The position numbers and the translations under genes are program-made. A model generated the notes under the pieces. It ran no database searches. It saw only the letters and a program-made list of their open reading frames with translations, and was not told the origin of the DNA. From Saezia sanguinis (lineage in GTDB: Bacteria > Pseudomonadota > Gammaproteobacteria > Burkholderiales > Burkholderiaceae_C): DNA of 64,000 bases. The stretch lies in NCBI RefSeq assembly GCF_003991585.1, contig NZ_PQSP01000003.1:186001-250000 (forward strand). The letters run 5' to 3'. Below are positions 49,926-58,918 of the stretch, one piece after another; position 1 is the first letter of the stretch; every line of letters begins with the position of its first letter.

Positions 49926-50621
49926 GTGGCACATACAGAAACATCTCCCCGTTCCGGCTGCCAGCAACGGCCCATAGAACAGCCTGCTACATTGGATGAC
50001 TGGCTTGCCGCAGCCGATGTGGCACTGAAAACAGTTTTTGCCCGCCCTGCAGCCGCCCGTCCCAACCCAGGGGACAAGTTTGTTGATACGCATGACATGC
50101 AATTGGACGAAAAACAACGCCGGCTTTCCGGCGCTTTGATACGGGTTGACCATGTCGGCGAAGTCTGTGCTCAGGCACTTTATACAGCGCAATCTTTAAC
50201 CACCAAAGACCCCGCTTTACGCAACCATCTGAAAAAAGCCGCCCAGGAGGAAATTGATCACCTGGACTGGTGCCGCGACCGGCTGAATGCTTTAGGTACC
50301 CATTCCAGTGTGTTGAACCCTCTGTGGTTCGCCGGGGCATTTGCCATCGGCATGGCTGCAGGCAAACTGGGCGGCGACAAGGCCAGCCTGGGGTTTGTCA
50401 TTGAAACTGAAAACCAGGTTGAGGCACACCTGCAGGGACACCTGGAACGCCTGCCCGCCAATGATGCCGCTTCGCGGGCAGTGGTGGAGCAGATGAAAAC
50501 AGACGAAGTGGAACATGCCCAGGCAGCCGAACGCGCAGGCGGCATTAAACTGCCACTGCCAATTCGATTGGCCATGCGCGCTGCCGCCAAAGTCATGACA
50601 ACAACTGCGCATTACATTTAA
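49926..50621 (+). CDS. coq7: demethoxyubiquinol hydroxylase Coq7
   Basis: Di-iron monooxygenase for the last ring hydroxylation of ubiquinone, 231 aa. Metal-ligand helices: [31 protein letters not shown] and DEVEHAQAA, giving the ExxH repeats of the family. A hydrophobic [17 protein letters not shown] segment suggests membrane contact. The start is GTG at 49926 with AGAGG 8 nt upstream; a TTG eleven codons earlier is less likely. Points to oxygen-dependent ubiquinone synthesis. Confidence 0.94.
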   Translation: MAHTETSPRSGCQQRPIEQPATLDDWLAAADVALKTVFARPAAARPNPGDKFVDTHDMQLDEKQRRLSGALIRVDHVGEVCAQALYTAQSLTTKDPALRNHLKKAAQEEIDHLDWCRDRLNALGTHSSVLNPLWFAGAFAIGMAAGKLGGDKASLGFVIETENQVEAHLQGHLERLPANDAASRAVVEQMKTDEVEHAQAAERAGGIKLPLPIRLAMRAAAKVMTTTAHYI

Positions 50622-50650
50622 TCAGTTCCTTTGAACTGTTTACGCTACGA

Positions 50651-50687
50651 AAGGCCATCCTCACTTTAGCGGATGGTCTTCTTTTTT
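50651..50687 (+). terminator. intrinsic terminator after coq7
   Basis: Arms AAGGCCATCC and GGATGGTCTT (one G-U pair) around 10 nt, then six T. Lies between the convergent coq7 and OsmC-family genes. Confidence 0.85.
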
Positions 50688-50706
50688 GATAAGCCGCTTC
50701 TGCGTC

Positions 50707-51144
50707 TTACCCTTCAACAATTTCAAAACTGCTCGTCATCGCAGCCGTCTTAGAAAGCATCATAGATGCCGAGCAGTATTTCTCATGCGAAAGCTGTATC
50801 GCACGCTCTACCGCAGCTTCAGAAAGCCCTTTTCCCGTCACCACATAATGCATATGAATTTGCGTAAACACCTTCGGGTCTGTGGGCGCACGCTCAGCCT
50901 TCAGTTGAATATGGCATCCGGTTACCTGCTGGCGTCCGCGCTGTAAAATCATCACCACATCATAAGCTGTACAACCACCGGTGCCGGCCAGCACCATTTC
51001 CATCGGACGCGGTGCCAGATTATGCCCGCCACCCGGGCTGCCATCTGCATTAGGCGCACCATCCATTACAAGCGCATGTCCGCTGCCTGTTTCGGCCCAA
51101 AACCCCATTCCTCCTGGCCCTGTCCAGCTCACTTTACATTCCAT
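50707..51144 (-). CDS. OsmC family protein
   Basis: 145 aa OsmC/Ohr-fold protein. Redox cysteines in GTGGCTAYDVV (Cys58) and KYCSASMML (about Cys123), the usual pair. NLAPRPMEMVLAGTG matches the YhfA/OsmC-like group rather than Ohr proper. Likely peroxide-related, but the substrate is not known. ATG at 51144 with GAGG 7 nt ahead. Confidence 0.9.
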   Translation of the reverse strand: MECKVSWTGPGGMGFWAETGSGHALVMDGAPNADGSPGGGHNLAPRPMEMVLAGTGGCTAYDVVMILQRGRQQVTGCHIQLKAERAPTDPKVFTQIHMHYVVTGKGLSEAAVERAIQLSHEKYCSASMMLSKTAAMTSSFEIVEG

Positions 51145-51228
51145 AGATAGCCTCTTTTTTCAAACAGTCTCCCCTCCGAAACCAAGTGTCCCAACAGGTA
51201 GTTCTGTTGTTTCAGAATAACACTCCGG

Positions 51229-51257
51229 TTGCATTAGGGTAAACCCTGCAATATAAT
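51229..51257 (+). promoter_or_regulatory. promoter of the candidate small RNA
   Basis: -35 TTGCAT (51229-51234), 17-bp spacer, consensus -10 TATAAT (51252-51257). The spacer holds the dyad AGGGT-AA-ACCCT (51236-51247), a possible operator. It points away from the OsmC-family gene. Confidence 0.7.
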
Positions 51258-51263
51258 TCATCC

Positions 51264-51340
51264 ATTGTTTCAGGTTGTCTCCTCCACCTCCTCCAATTGG
51301 TGGATTAAGCCCAGATTATGAAGTATCTGGGCTTTTTTTT
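51264..51340 (+). ncRNA. candidate CU-rich small RNA with two UCCUCC motifs
   Basis: About 77 nt between a strong promoter and a strong terminator, with no start codon suited to a leader peptide. UCCUCC occurs at 51280-51285 and 51289-51294. The second lies in the loop of hairpin UCCACC-N10-GGUGGA (51283-51304), so an anti-Shine-Dalgarno sequence would be displayed. The 3' end is the terminator hairpin. CcsR RNAs of alphaproteobacteria and NmsR sibling RNAs of Neisseria use similar C/U-rich motifs; any relation is inference. The exact 5' end is estimated from the -10. Confidence 0.6.
51307..51340 (+). terminator. intrinsic terminator of the candidate small RNA
   Basis: Arms AAGCCCAGAT (51307-51316) and ATCTGGGCTT (51325-51334) around 8 nt, then a run of eight T ending at 51340. 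Confidence 0.92.
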
Positions 51341-51411
51341 GCCTGAAACTTTTCACAAACCCCTATTTGGCTCCTTAGTCCTGTCATTTGGTCTTGATTT
51401 ATGCGGGCTCG

Positions 51412-51441
51412 TTTACTTTTGCCGTGTATCAGTTGTATGAT
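51412..51441 (+). promoter_or_regulatory. putative ilvA promoter
   Basis: TTTACT (51412-51417), 18-bp spacer, TATGAT (51436-51441), about 48 nt before the ilvA start. It lies downstream of the small-RNA terminator, so ilvA would not depend on read-through. Confidence 0.4.
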
Positions 51442-51495
51442 GAAAAGTTTGGAATTTCATCAATATATTCAATACAACCTGTACAAAAAATAAAC

Positions 51496-53058
51496 ATGAC
51501 AACCGCCCCAAAACAAAAACGCAGCCCAGCACTTAAACATCCTGACCTGTCTGATTATTTGAAAAAAATCCTGACTGCCAAGGTTTATGACATTGCGCAG
51601 GAATCACCCCTGGAACAGGCGAAACTGCTTTCCAAGCGGATGCGAAACAAAATTCTGCTGAAAGAAGAAGACTATCAGAGTGTTTTCAGCTTTAAACTGC
51701 GTGGCGCCTATAACAAAATGGCGCACCTGTCCAAGCAGTCTCTTGAATGTGGTGTCATTTGTGCTTCCGCAGGCAATCATGCACAAGGTGTGGCATTGGC
51801 AGCACAGCAACTCGGATGCCGGGCGGTTATTGTCATGCCGGTCACAACCCCCCAGGTAAAAGTCGATGCTGTTAAACATCTGGGCGGCGAGGCGGTTCTG
51901 TTTGGCGACAGCTATTCTGACGCTGCCGCCCATGCCCAGCAACTTGCTGAAAAACAGCACCTGACATTTGTACACCCGTTTGACGACCCTTATGTCATTG
52001 CAGGGCAAGGCACCATTGCCATGGAAATCCTGCGCCAGCACCAAGGCCCGCTGGATGCGATTTTTGTGCCTATTGGCGGTGGCGGCCTGATTGCCGGCGT
52101 TGCGGCATACATCAAGGCGGTACGCCCGGACATCAAAATCATTGGTGTGCAAATGAATGATTCTGACGCCATGATGCGCTCTGTGCGCCAGGGACGACGC
52201 ATCACACTGCCGGATGTCGGCCTGTTTTCCGATGGCACGGCTGTCAAACAGGTTGGAGAGGAAACATTCCGGCTCGCACGCGCATTGGTTGACGATTTTG
52301 TGGTGGTGGATACCGACGCCGTCTGCGCTGCAATCAAAGACGTTTTCCAGGACACACGCAATATTGTGGAGCCGTCCGGCGCCATGTCCGTTGCGGCGGT
52401 CAAGCAATACATCACCACAAACAAGATCCGCGGCGGTACTTTTGTTTCCATCCTTAGTGGCGCCAACATGAATTTTGACCGGCTGCGCTTTGTTGCTGAG
52501 CGGGCCCAGATTGGTGAAAAACGCGAAGCGCTGTTTGCCGTCACCATCCCCGAGCAGCCAGGCTCATTCAAACGCTTTTGCGAAGTCATCGGATCGCGCA
52601 GCGTTACCGAATTCAACTACCGTATTTCACGCGCCAACCAGGCCCAGATTTTCACCAGTATTGCCACATCCGGCGCAGAAGGTGAAAGCGATAAAATCAC
52701 CGCGCAACTCAAGCGTGCTGGCTTTCCGACTCTGGACATGTCGGATGATGAACTCGCCAAAGAGCATATCCGTTACATGGTTGGCGGCAAAGGCGAACTG
52801 GCCAAAGATGAGCGGCTGCTGCGCTTCACCTTTCCTGAACGGCCCGGCGCTTTAATGAAATTCTTATCCTCCATGTCGCCTACATGGAACATCAGCCTGT
52901 TTCATTACCGCAATTCCGGTGCGGACTTTGGCCGTATTCTGGTCGGTATTCAGGTTCCGCGCAAAGATAACGCTTTGTTCAAAGAGTTTTTGACCTCTCT
53001 GGCCTATCCATGGGAAGAAGAAACTAAAAACCCGGTGTATCAACTCTTTTTGCGCTGA
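51496..53058 (+). CDS. ilvA: threonine ammonia-lyase, biosynthetic
   Basis: PLP enzyme that converts threonine to 2-oxobutanoate for isoleucine synthesis, 520 aa. PLP lysine in SFKLRGAYN (Lys67), SAGNHAQGVA, and the phosphate loop IGGGGLIAGV. The C-terminal half has two ACT-like regulatory domains (EKREALFAVTIPEQPGSF ... and ERLLRFTFPERPGAL ...), as in the isoleucine-inhibited form. The frame is open 36 codons upstream but the ATG at 51496 matches the family start. Seven nt before the nucleotidase gene, so the two are likely co-transcribed. Confidence 0.97.
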   Translation: MTTAPKQKRSPALKHPDLSDYLKKILTAKVYDIAQESPLEQAKLLSKRMRNKILLKEEDYQSVFSFKLRGAYNKMAHLSKQSLECGVICASAGNHAQGVALAAQQLGCRAVIVMPVTTPQVKVDAVKHLGGEAVLFGDSYSDAAAHAQQLAEKQHLTFVHPFDDPYVIAGQGTIAMEILRQHQGPLDAIFVPIGGGGLIAGVAAYIKAVRPDIKIIGVQMNDSDAMMRSVRQGRRITLPDVGLFSDGTAVKQVGEETFRLARALVDDFVVVDTDAVCAAIKDVFQDTRNIVEPSGAMSVAAVKQYITTNKIRGGTFVSILSGANMNFDRLRFVAERAQIGEKREALFAVTIPEQPGSFKRFCEVIGSRSVTEFNYRISRANQAQIFTSIATSGAEGESDKITAQLKRAGFPTLDMSDDELAKEHIRYMVGGKGELAKDERLLRFTFPERPGALMKFLSSMSPTWNISLFHYRNSGADFGRILVGIQVPRKDNALFKEFLTSLAYPWEEETKNPVYQLFLR

Positions 53059-53064
53059 CCCCTT

Positions 53065-53970
53065 ATGTCTACCCCTCGCACGCATCAGCTCGTCGTCGCC
53101 ATTTCCTCGCGCGCATTGTTCAATTTTGAAGATGAAAACCGCGTTTTTGAAACCGGGGATGACCGGGCCTACATGGAACTCCAACTGGAACGGCTGGAGC
53201 AGCCTGCAACCCCCGGGGTGGCCTTTTCCCTGGTCAAAAAACTGATTGCCTTCAATGAAATGGCGGCAACCCCACGGGTAGAAGTCGTGATACTTTCGCG
53301 CAACGACCCGGTTTCAGGGTTAAGGGTTTTCCGTTCTGCCGCACACTACGGCCTGACCATTCAGCGCGGTGTATTCACCCGCGGTGAATCGCCCTGGCGC
53401 TATCTGGTCCCATTGCAGGCTCATCTTTTTCTCTCGGCCAATCCGTTGGATGTACGTGCGGCATTGCAGGCAGGTTTTCCGGCTGCCACGGTGTATCCAC
53501 AGTCTGCATTGGCCTCAGACGCACACCCCGACGAAGTGCGCATTGCTTTTGACGGGGATGCGGTACTGTTCTCAGACGAAGCCGAACAGGTCTATCAAAA
53601 AGAAGGCCTGTCGGCCTTTTATCAGCATGAATCCAGCAAGGCAGCCCAGCCCTTGCCTGCTGGCCCGTTCAAACCATTGCTGATTGCACTGAACCAGTTA
53701 CAGCAACAACCCGCGCCTCACATGCGTTTGCGCACCGCCCTGGTCACAGCACGTTCGGCACCCGCACACGAACGCGCCATCCGCACCCTGATGGACTGGA
53801 ACATTGAAATTGATGAAGCCATGTTTCTGGGCGGGTTTGCCAAAGGCGAGTTTTTACGCGAATTTGAACCCGATTTTTTCTTTGACGACCAGACAACCCA
53901 TGTGCGCAGTGCTGCCTCCCACGTGCCATCAGGACATGTGATTAACGGCATCACCAACGAAAATAACTGA
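53065..53970 (+). CDS. 5'-nucleotidase, cytosolic I-like
   Basis: 301 aa, similar to the cytosolic 5'-nucleotidase I family (PF06189). AISSRALFNFEDENRVFE near the start corresponds to the family's nucleophile loop region, VILSRNDPVSGLRVFRS and the late HVPSGHV are typical, with FDGDAVLFSDEAE (160s) as the acidic phosphatase-like motif. Would release nucleosides from monophosphates. Follows ilvA by 6 nt. Confidence 0.85.
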   Translation: MSTPRTHQLVVAISSRALFNFEDENRVFETGDDRAYMELQLERLEQPATPGVAFSLVKKLIAFNEMAATPRVEVVILSRNDPVSGLRVFRSAAHYGLTIQRGVFTRGESPWRYLVPLQAHLFLSANPLDVRAALQAGFPAATVYPQSALASDAHPDEVRIAFDGDAVLFSDEAEQVYQKEGLSAFYQHESSKAAQPLPAGPFKPLLIALNQLQQQPAPHMRLRTALVTARSAPAHERAIRTLMDWNIEIDEAMFLGGFAKGEFLREFEPDFFFDDQTTHVRSAASHVPSGHVINGITNENN

Positions 53971-54035
53971 AATTAACAACCAGATATTTTCTGTCCACTG
54001 ATTGCGCTACGCCGGTTTAACCTTAAATAGATCCA

Positions 54036-54070
54036 AATGAAAACGCCTGTAAGAATCAACTTACAGGCGT
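54036..54070 (-). terminator. intrinsic terminator of the cyd operon
   Basis: Minus strand: ACGCCTGTAAG-N6-CTTACAGGCGT (54043-54070) followed by a TTTTCATTT stretch, 65 nt after cydX. The 164 bp between the nucleotidase and cydX hold nothing else recognised. Confidence 0.75.
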
Positions 54071-54134
54071 CTTGTCAAAATGCGCTGCCTGCACTAAGCA
54101 GGCAGAAACTCACGGCTTATCCTTTAAGCCAGCA

Positions 54135-54239
54135 TCAGTTCTTTTGATCTGCGTTCTCACGGATGTCAAACCACATCCCCATGAGTACGCCGAAAAGTGC
54201 TGCAAAAGGTAAGCCCAGGATCCAAGCGAAATACCACAT
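54135..54239 (-). CDS. cydX: cytochrome bd small subunit CydX
   Basis: A 34-residue protein, too short for standard ORF calling. It begins MWYFAWILGLPFAALFG, the hallmark of CydX, forms one transmembrane helix and ends in a polar tail (DIRENADQKN). AGGAG sits 7-8 nt before the ATG (54239). It follows cydB by 30 nt. In E. coli CydX is needed for stable, active cytochrome bd-I. Confidence 0.93.
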   Translation of the reverse strand: MWYFAWILGLPFAALFGVLMGMWFDIRENADQKN

Positions 54240-54269
54240 GTTTAATTCTCCTTTCTGTACCTTGAGCAA

Positions 54270-55430
54270 TCAATAAGAGAACGTCTTGCTGTCGTCCACA
54301 CTGTCGCGGGTAACCTTACCGCGCAACACGTAGAACACATAGCTGGTGTAAGCCAAAACAATCGGCACAAAGATCAACGCAACCACCAGCATGATAAACA
54401 GAATCATGTGGCTGGAAGACGTATCCCATACCGTCAGGCTATGACTGGGGTCGACGCTGGAAGGCAGAATCATCGGGAACATGGACACGCCCACGCTCGA
54501 AATAATCCCGGTCATAGACAAGCTGCTGCAAATGAATGCCAGCAATGCCTTACCCGCTTTCAGCAGAACTGCTGCCAGCAAAGCACCCACAATCCCCAGG
54601 ATCGGAACGATCCACAGGATGGGCAGTGCGCCATAGTTGGCAAACCACTGTTTTTCAACCCCGCCTACAGCTGTTTTCAGCAGTGGGTTAGAAGGGCCGT
54701 CCAGCACAGCAGGAGAAGAGTAGGCATAGCCCTTGATGCCCATGTACAGCCACACCCCGGCCAGAATGTACAGCACAGCGGTTGCAATTCCGGTAATAGA
54801 GCCGATGGTGCGAGCACGTGACTCTACAGCACCCTGGGTTTTTACAGCTACCCAGGTGGCGCCGTGTGTCACCAGCATCGCTACAGAGACCAGGCCTGCC
54901 AGAATACCAAACGGATTCAGCAATTCAAACAGTGTGGTGCCGTCATAGTAAATGCGCTGTTCCGGGTTAAAGTGGAAGGGAACCCCTTGCAACACGTTGC
55001 CCAGTGCCACACCAAAAATCAGGGCAGGCACAGCACCACCGATAAACAAGCACCAGTCCCAGGTTTTACGCCATGTTGCATCATGCAGCTTGCTGCGATA
55101 CTTGAACCCGACCGGGCGCAGAATCAAAGCAAACAGTGTTGCAAACATCGCCAGATAAAAGCCCGAGAATGACACTGCGTACAGGATTGGCCAAGCGGCA
55201 AAAATAGCACCGCCGCCGGTAATCAGCCACACCTGGTTGCCTTCCCACACGGGGCCGACAGTATTGATCACAATACGGCGCTCCACATCATTTTTGCCGA
55301 TAAAGGGCAACAATGCTGCAGTACCTAAGTCAAACCCGTCCGTGATTGCAAAACCGATCAGCAGCACACCCAGCAGCAGCCACCAGATCACTCGCAAAAC
55401 TTCATAGTTAATAAGTGTATGTAGTTCCAT
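54270..55430 (-). CDS. cydB: cytochrome bd ubiquinol oxidase subunit II
   Basis: CydB, 386 aa, about eight or nine transmembrane helices. LRVIWWLLLGVLLIGFAITDGFDLG at the start, then GPVWEGNQVWLITGGGAIFAAWP, is the canonical opening. The C-terminus carries SLTVWDTSSSHMILFIMLVV. Pairs with CydA to form the oxygen-reducing quinol oxidase. Start 5 nt after cydA. Confidence 0.98.
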   Translation of the reverse strand: MELHTLINYEVLRVIWWLLLGVLLIGFAITDGFDLGTAALLPFIGKNDVERRIVINTVGPVWEGNQVWLITGGGAIFAAWPILYAVSFSGFYLAMFATLFALILRPVGFKYRSKLHDATWRKTWDWCLFIGGAVPALIFGVALGNVLQGVPFHFNPEQRIYYDGTTLFELLNPFGILAGLVSVAMLVTHGATWVAVKTQGAVESRARTIGSITGIATAVLYILAGVWLYMGIKGYAYSSPAVLDGPSNPLLKTAVGGVEKQWFANYGALPILWIVPILGIVGALLAAVLLKAGKALLAFICSSLSMTGIISSVGVSMFPMILPSSVDPSHSLTVWDTSSSHMILFIMLVVALIFVPIVLAYTSYVFYVLRGKVTRDSVDDSKTFSY

Positions 55431-55435
55431 GTTTA

Positions 55436-57121
55436 TTACTCCGCTGCAGCCAGTTTGGGTTCATTAGCTTGTTTCTGCAGGGCTTCCGGAGAGCCTGGCT
55501 CCGGCTGCGGCCCCTTACGAATGCTCTTGACCATCAGCGACATTTCAACAATGATCAACACGGTGTAGATCAGTGCAAAACCGGCAATAGTCAGCAGCAG
55601 TGCCCATGCGCCCAGTTCCGAGTGCGCTGATACTGTTGGCAACACCCCTTCAATGATCCAGGGTTGACGTCCCATTTCAGCAACCATCCAGCCCATTTCT
55701 GCTGCGATCCAGGGCAGAGGAATGCTCCACACCGCCAGTCTGAGCATGAACGGATGTTTCTCCAGCGTACGGCGAGCCGACATGAAGAAGAAGACAAGCA
55801 TGAACAGGATCAGGTAGAAGCCAATTGCCACCATGATACGGAACGACCAGAAAGCCGTTGCCACATGAGGAATGGTCTTGGCAGCTGCCAGCATGATTTC
55901 GCTTTCAGGCACATTGCTCAGGTCAGGCAGTTTATTGCCACCTTCAGATGCCGCAGTCGGGCCTCTGAGCAACAGTGCGTAGCCATAGTTGCGGATGTTG
56001 TCATCCACCAGCGCTTTCAACTCAGCCGGTGCATTGCCATAGCTGCCATATTCCTGGCGGATTTGCTGCAATGCATTATAGGCAACCAAACCACTGCGGA
56101 TACGGTCAACCGAGGTTTCAACCTGCGACTCTTTCCCGTCCAGACGGCGGCCAAATGCCAGTTCATTGATACCAGCGAGCTCCTGTGTCAGGGTACGTGT
56201 ACCAATCAGCCCCATCACGATGGGAATATGGATACCGCCTGAAGTTGAGCCTGCATTCTGTGTTCTGGCTGTCTCTTCATCTGAATTCTGGCTGGTAAAG
56301 CCAATCAGCATGAAAGAAGCCGGTGCAGGTTCCGTGTCCCACATGCCTTCAATAGCAGCCATCTTCATTGGCTGGTCTTTACCAACCATATAGCCGCTCT
56401 CGTCGCCGAGGAACACCACAGACAATGCTGCGCACAAACCAAATGCCGAAGCCACTGCAATCGAGCGCTTGGCAATTTCCAGATGGCGACCTTTGAGGAT
56501 ATACCATGCAGAAACACCAATCACGAACGCCGCAGCTGTACAGTAACCGGCAGAGACCGTATGGACAAATTTAGCCTGTGCCACCGGGTTGAACAATACA
56601 TCAGCAAAGTGTGAAACTTCCATACGCATGGTCGCCGGGTTGAACACTGAACCGGTCGGGTTCTGCATCCAGCCGTTGGCAATCAAAATCCACAGCGCTG
56701 AGAAGTTAGAGCCAATTGCCACACACCAGGCCGCAACCAGGTGAGCACCTCTTGACATGCGGTCCCATCCAAAGAAGAACAACCCAACAAAGGTTGACTC
56801 CAGGAAGAACGCCATCAAGCCTTCAATCGCCAAAGGCGCGCCGAAGATGTCGCCTACATAGTGACTGTAATAGCTCCAGTTCATACCGAACTGAAACTCC
56901 ATCACAATCCCTGTAGAAACACCCAGGACAAAGTTGATACCGAACAAAGTGCCCCAGAACTTGGTCATCTGACGCCAGATGGGTTTATTCGTAAAGTAAT
57001 AAACCGTCTCTATTGTGGCAACCAGTGCCGACAGACCTAATGTGAGGGGGATGAATAGAAAGTGGTACAGCGCCGTCAAGGCAAACTGAAACCGGGATAG
57101 TGTTGCAACATCAAAGTCCAT
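55436..57121 (-). CDS. cydA: cytochrome bd ubiquinol oxidase subunit I
   Basis: CydA, 561 aa, holds hemes b558, b595 and d. SRFQFALTALYHFLF gives His20 (E. coli His19), KFVHTVSAGY the b558 histidine, GMNWSYYSHYVGDIFGAPLAIEGL the oxygen channel Glu region, and AEMGRQPWI the late signature. The quinol-binding periplasmic loop between about 255 and 400 is long (E. coli-type long Q loop). High oxygen affinity and low-oxygen expression are known for the family. 72 bp after cydC. Confidence 0.98.
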   Translation of the reverse strand: MDFDVATLSRFQFALTALYHFLFIPLTLGLSALVATIETVYYFTNKPIWRQMTKFWGTLFGINFVLGVSTGIVMEFQFGMNWSYYSHYVGDIFGAPLAIEGLMAFFLESTFVGLFFFGWDRMSRGAHLVAAWCVAIGSNFSALWILIANGWMQNPTGSVFNPATMRMEVSHFADVLFNPVAQAKFVHTVSAGYCTAAAFVIGVSAWYILKGRHLEIAKRSIAVASAFGLCAALSVVFLGDESGYMVGKDQPMKMAAIEGMWDTEPAPASFMLIGFTSQNSDEETARTQNAGSTSGGIHIPIVMGLIGTRTLTQELAGINELAFGRRLDGKESQVETSVDRIRSGLVAYNALQQIRQEYGSYGNAPAELKALVDDNIRNYGYALLLRGPTAASEGGNKLPDLSNVPESEIMLAAAKTIPHVATAFWSFRIMVAIGFYLILFMLVFFFMSARRTLEKHPFMLRLAVWSIPLPWIAAEMGWMVAEMGRQPWIIEGVLPTVSAHSELGAWALLLTIAGFALIYTVLIIVEMSLMVKSIRKGPQPEPGSPEALQKQANEPKLAAAE

Positions 57122-57193
57122 ACTTGTTAATCAGGCCAGCCTGACTCCCTTCGTGGTTAATTCTGATATACGCGATTTTGGCACAGAATGGAA

Positions 57194-58918
57194 CTAATTG
57201 GGCCTTAGTTGACCTAAAGCAGCCGTATATTCCAATTGCCCCCTTTGATAACTGTTTTTTATTTGATTTTTATCAATGACAAAAATAAAATCAGCCGTTT
57301 CAGCTTCTCTTTTTAGATGGGTTGCAATCAGCATGGCCTGCTGCCCACCTTTCTCTGTTATCCGACGCAACACGTCTGCTGCTGTTTGCTGATCCAGCCC
57401 TTCTGTAGGCTCATCCAGCAGCCATAACGGGGCTTTTCTTAATAGCAGTCTCGCTAATGCTAAACGACGCGCCTGCCCCCCCGATAAACCTAAACCACCT
57501 TCTCCTAACCAGGAATCTAACCCATCGGGTAATTGTTTGATTGTATGCGCTAAACCGGCATCCTCCAAGGCCTGCCATAACATTTCATCAGATGCTTGTG
57601 GGTCAGCCAGCAACAGATTCCCACGCAACGTATCTTTAAACAGCTCCGTTCGCTGTGTCAATACGCTGAAACGCTCACATCTGATTTCACCACTATCCGG
57701 CTGCAGTTCCTGCGCAATCAGCGCCAGCAGTGTTGACTTGCCGCTGCCACTGCCGCCCACCAGCGCGATGCGCTGCCCTTTAAGCATCTCTAGGTTGATA
57801 TCTTTGAGCACTTGGCGTGTTGTATCAGGATAACAAAAATTCACGTGTTTTAGCGCTAAAACAACATCCCCTCCCAGAGGGCAGGCCATTGTGGTTGTAT
57901 TTTGGGAAACCGAACCATTTTTTTCCAGCCTCGGGGCCAGGCGCTTCACCGCCAGCAGGGTACGCCCAAGCTCTACCGCGCCACGGCGCAAGGCGGTAAA
58001 AGGCTCAAAAATCGCCAGCAGTACCAGTAAAGCAAACGCGGCAACAGCCGCCCCCAGCAATGCCGACTCAACCAGAACCACACATACCAGCAATACGCCT
58101 GAAAGCATCACCGCCGTAGCCAGGCCGTGGGCAACAGTCACCCACATTTCTAACCGGTTCATGTCATCGTCTGCACGGCTTAAATGCGCATCTGCCTTCA
58201 TGATCAAATCAAACTGGCGACCTGCCTGCCCGGCCATCAGCAGTTCAACCTGCCCGGCCACCAGGTCCACCGACCTGGCACGCAGCGCTTCGCTGGCATA
58301 AGCCTTCAGGCGCGCTGCACGCTGCGCGCGCAAAGACATCAACAAAGGCACGCCAAGCCCCACCACGGCCAGCCAGATGACCAGTGCCACGCCCAGCCAT
58401 GGATGCACCCAGAAGCCATAGGCCAGACCGGTCAATACCGTCGCAACCAATGCCGCAGCCACAGGCACCAAAATACGCAGGTACAAAGAATCCAGCGCAT
58501 CAATATCCACCGTCAACCGAAACAGCAACTGCGCCGGCCTTTTCATCAGCGATCGCGCTGCCTGTGGCTCAGCCCAGCCCCGGAATAGCCGCTCGCGCAA
58601 ATCCGCCAGAACCGCCAGCGTGGCATCGTGCGTTACCAACCGCTCACCATAGCGGGAAACCGTGCGAGTCAAAGCCAGAAAACGGATACTTGACGAGGGA
58701 ATCAACACATTAAACAGCTTTGCCGTCATGAAGTCCAGGCCGGCAATAGACGTTGCGGTAATAAACCAGCCCGACACCCCCAGCAGCGCCAGGCCAAACA
58801 CCACGGTGATAGACGCCATCAGTATGCCCAGCCACAGCTTGGCACGCTGCGCTTCAAAAAACACCTGCAATATCTGGCACAGTGCTTTCCAGGTACTTGC
58901 TTTTTGATACCGGCTCAT
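57194..58918 (-). CDS. cydC: heme/thiol ABC transporter subunit CydC
   Basis: Half of the CydDC exporter needed to assemble cytochrome bd, 574 aa. Six-helix ABC membrane domain (VFGLALLGVSGWFITATSIAGLDF) then ATPase: Walker A GGSGSGKST, LSGGQARRLALAR signature, Walker B LWLLDEPTEGLD. Overlaps the cydD stop by 4 nt. The cargo in E. coli includes glutathione and cysteine; recent work suggests heme. Confidence 0.95.
   Translation of the reverse strand: MSRYQKASTWKALCQILQVFFEAQRAKLWLGILMASITVVFGLALLGVSGWFITATSIAGLDFMTAKLFNVLIPSSSIRFLALTRTVSRYGERLVTHDATLAVLADLRERLFRGWAEPQAARSLMKRPAQLLFRLTVDIDALDSLYLRILVPVAAALVATVLTGLAYGFWVHPWLGVALVIWLAVVGLGVPLLMSLRAQRAARLKAYASEALRARSVDLVAGQVELLMAGQAGRQFDLIMKADAHLSRADDDMNRLEMWVTVAHGLATAVMLSGVLLVCVVLVESALLGAAVAAFALLVLLAIFEPFTALRRGAVELGRTLLAVKRLAPRLEKNGSVSQNTTTMACPLGGDVVLALKHVNFCYPDTTRQVLKDINLEMLKGQRIALVGGSGSGKSTLLALIAQELQPDSGEIRCERFSVLTQRTELFKDTLRGNLLLADPQASDEMLWQALEDAGLAHTIKQLPDGLDSWLGEGGLGLSGGQARRLALARLLLRKAPLWLLDEPTEGLDQQTAADVLRRITEKGGQQAMLIATHLKREAETADFIFVIDKNQIKNSYQRGQLEYTAALGQLRPN

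Noticed and set aside
51264..51495. Leader-peptide attenuator or tmRNA before ilvA
   Set aside because: No start codon or run of isoleucine, leucine or valine codons before the terminator, and no tRNA-like ends as in tmRNA; a free small RNA fits better.
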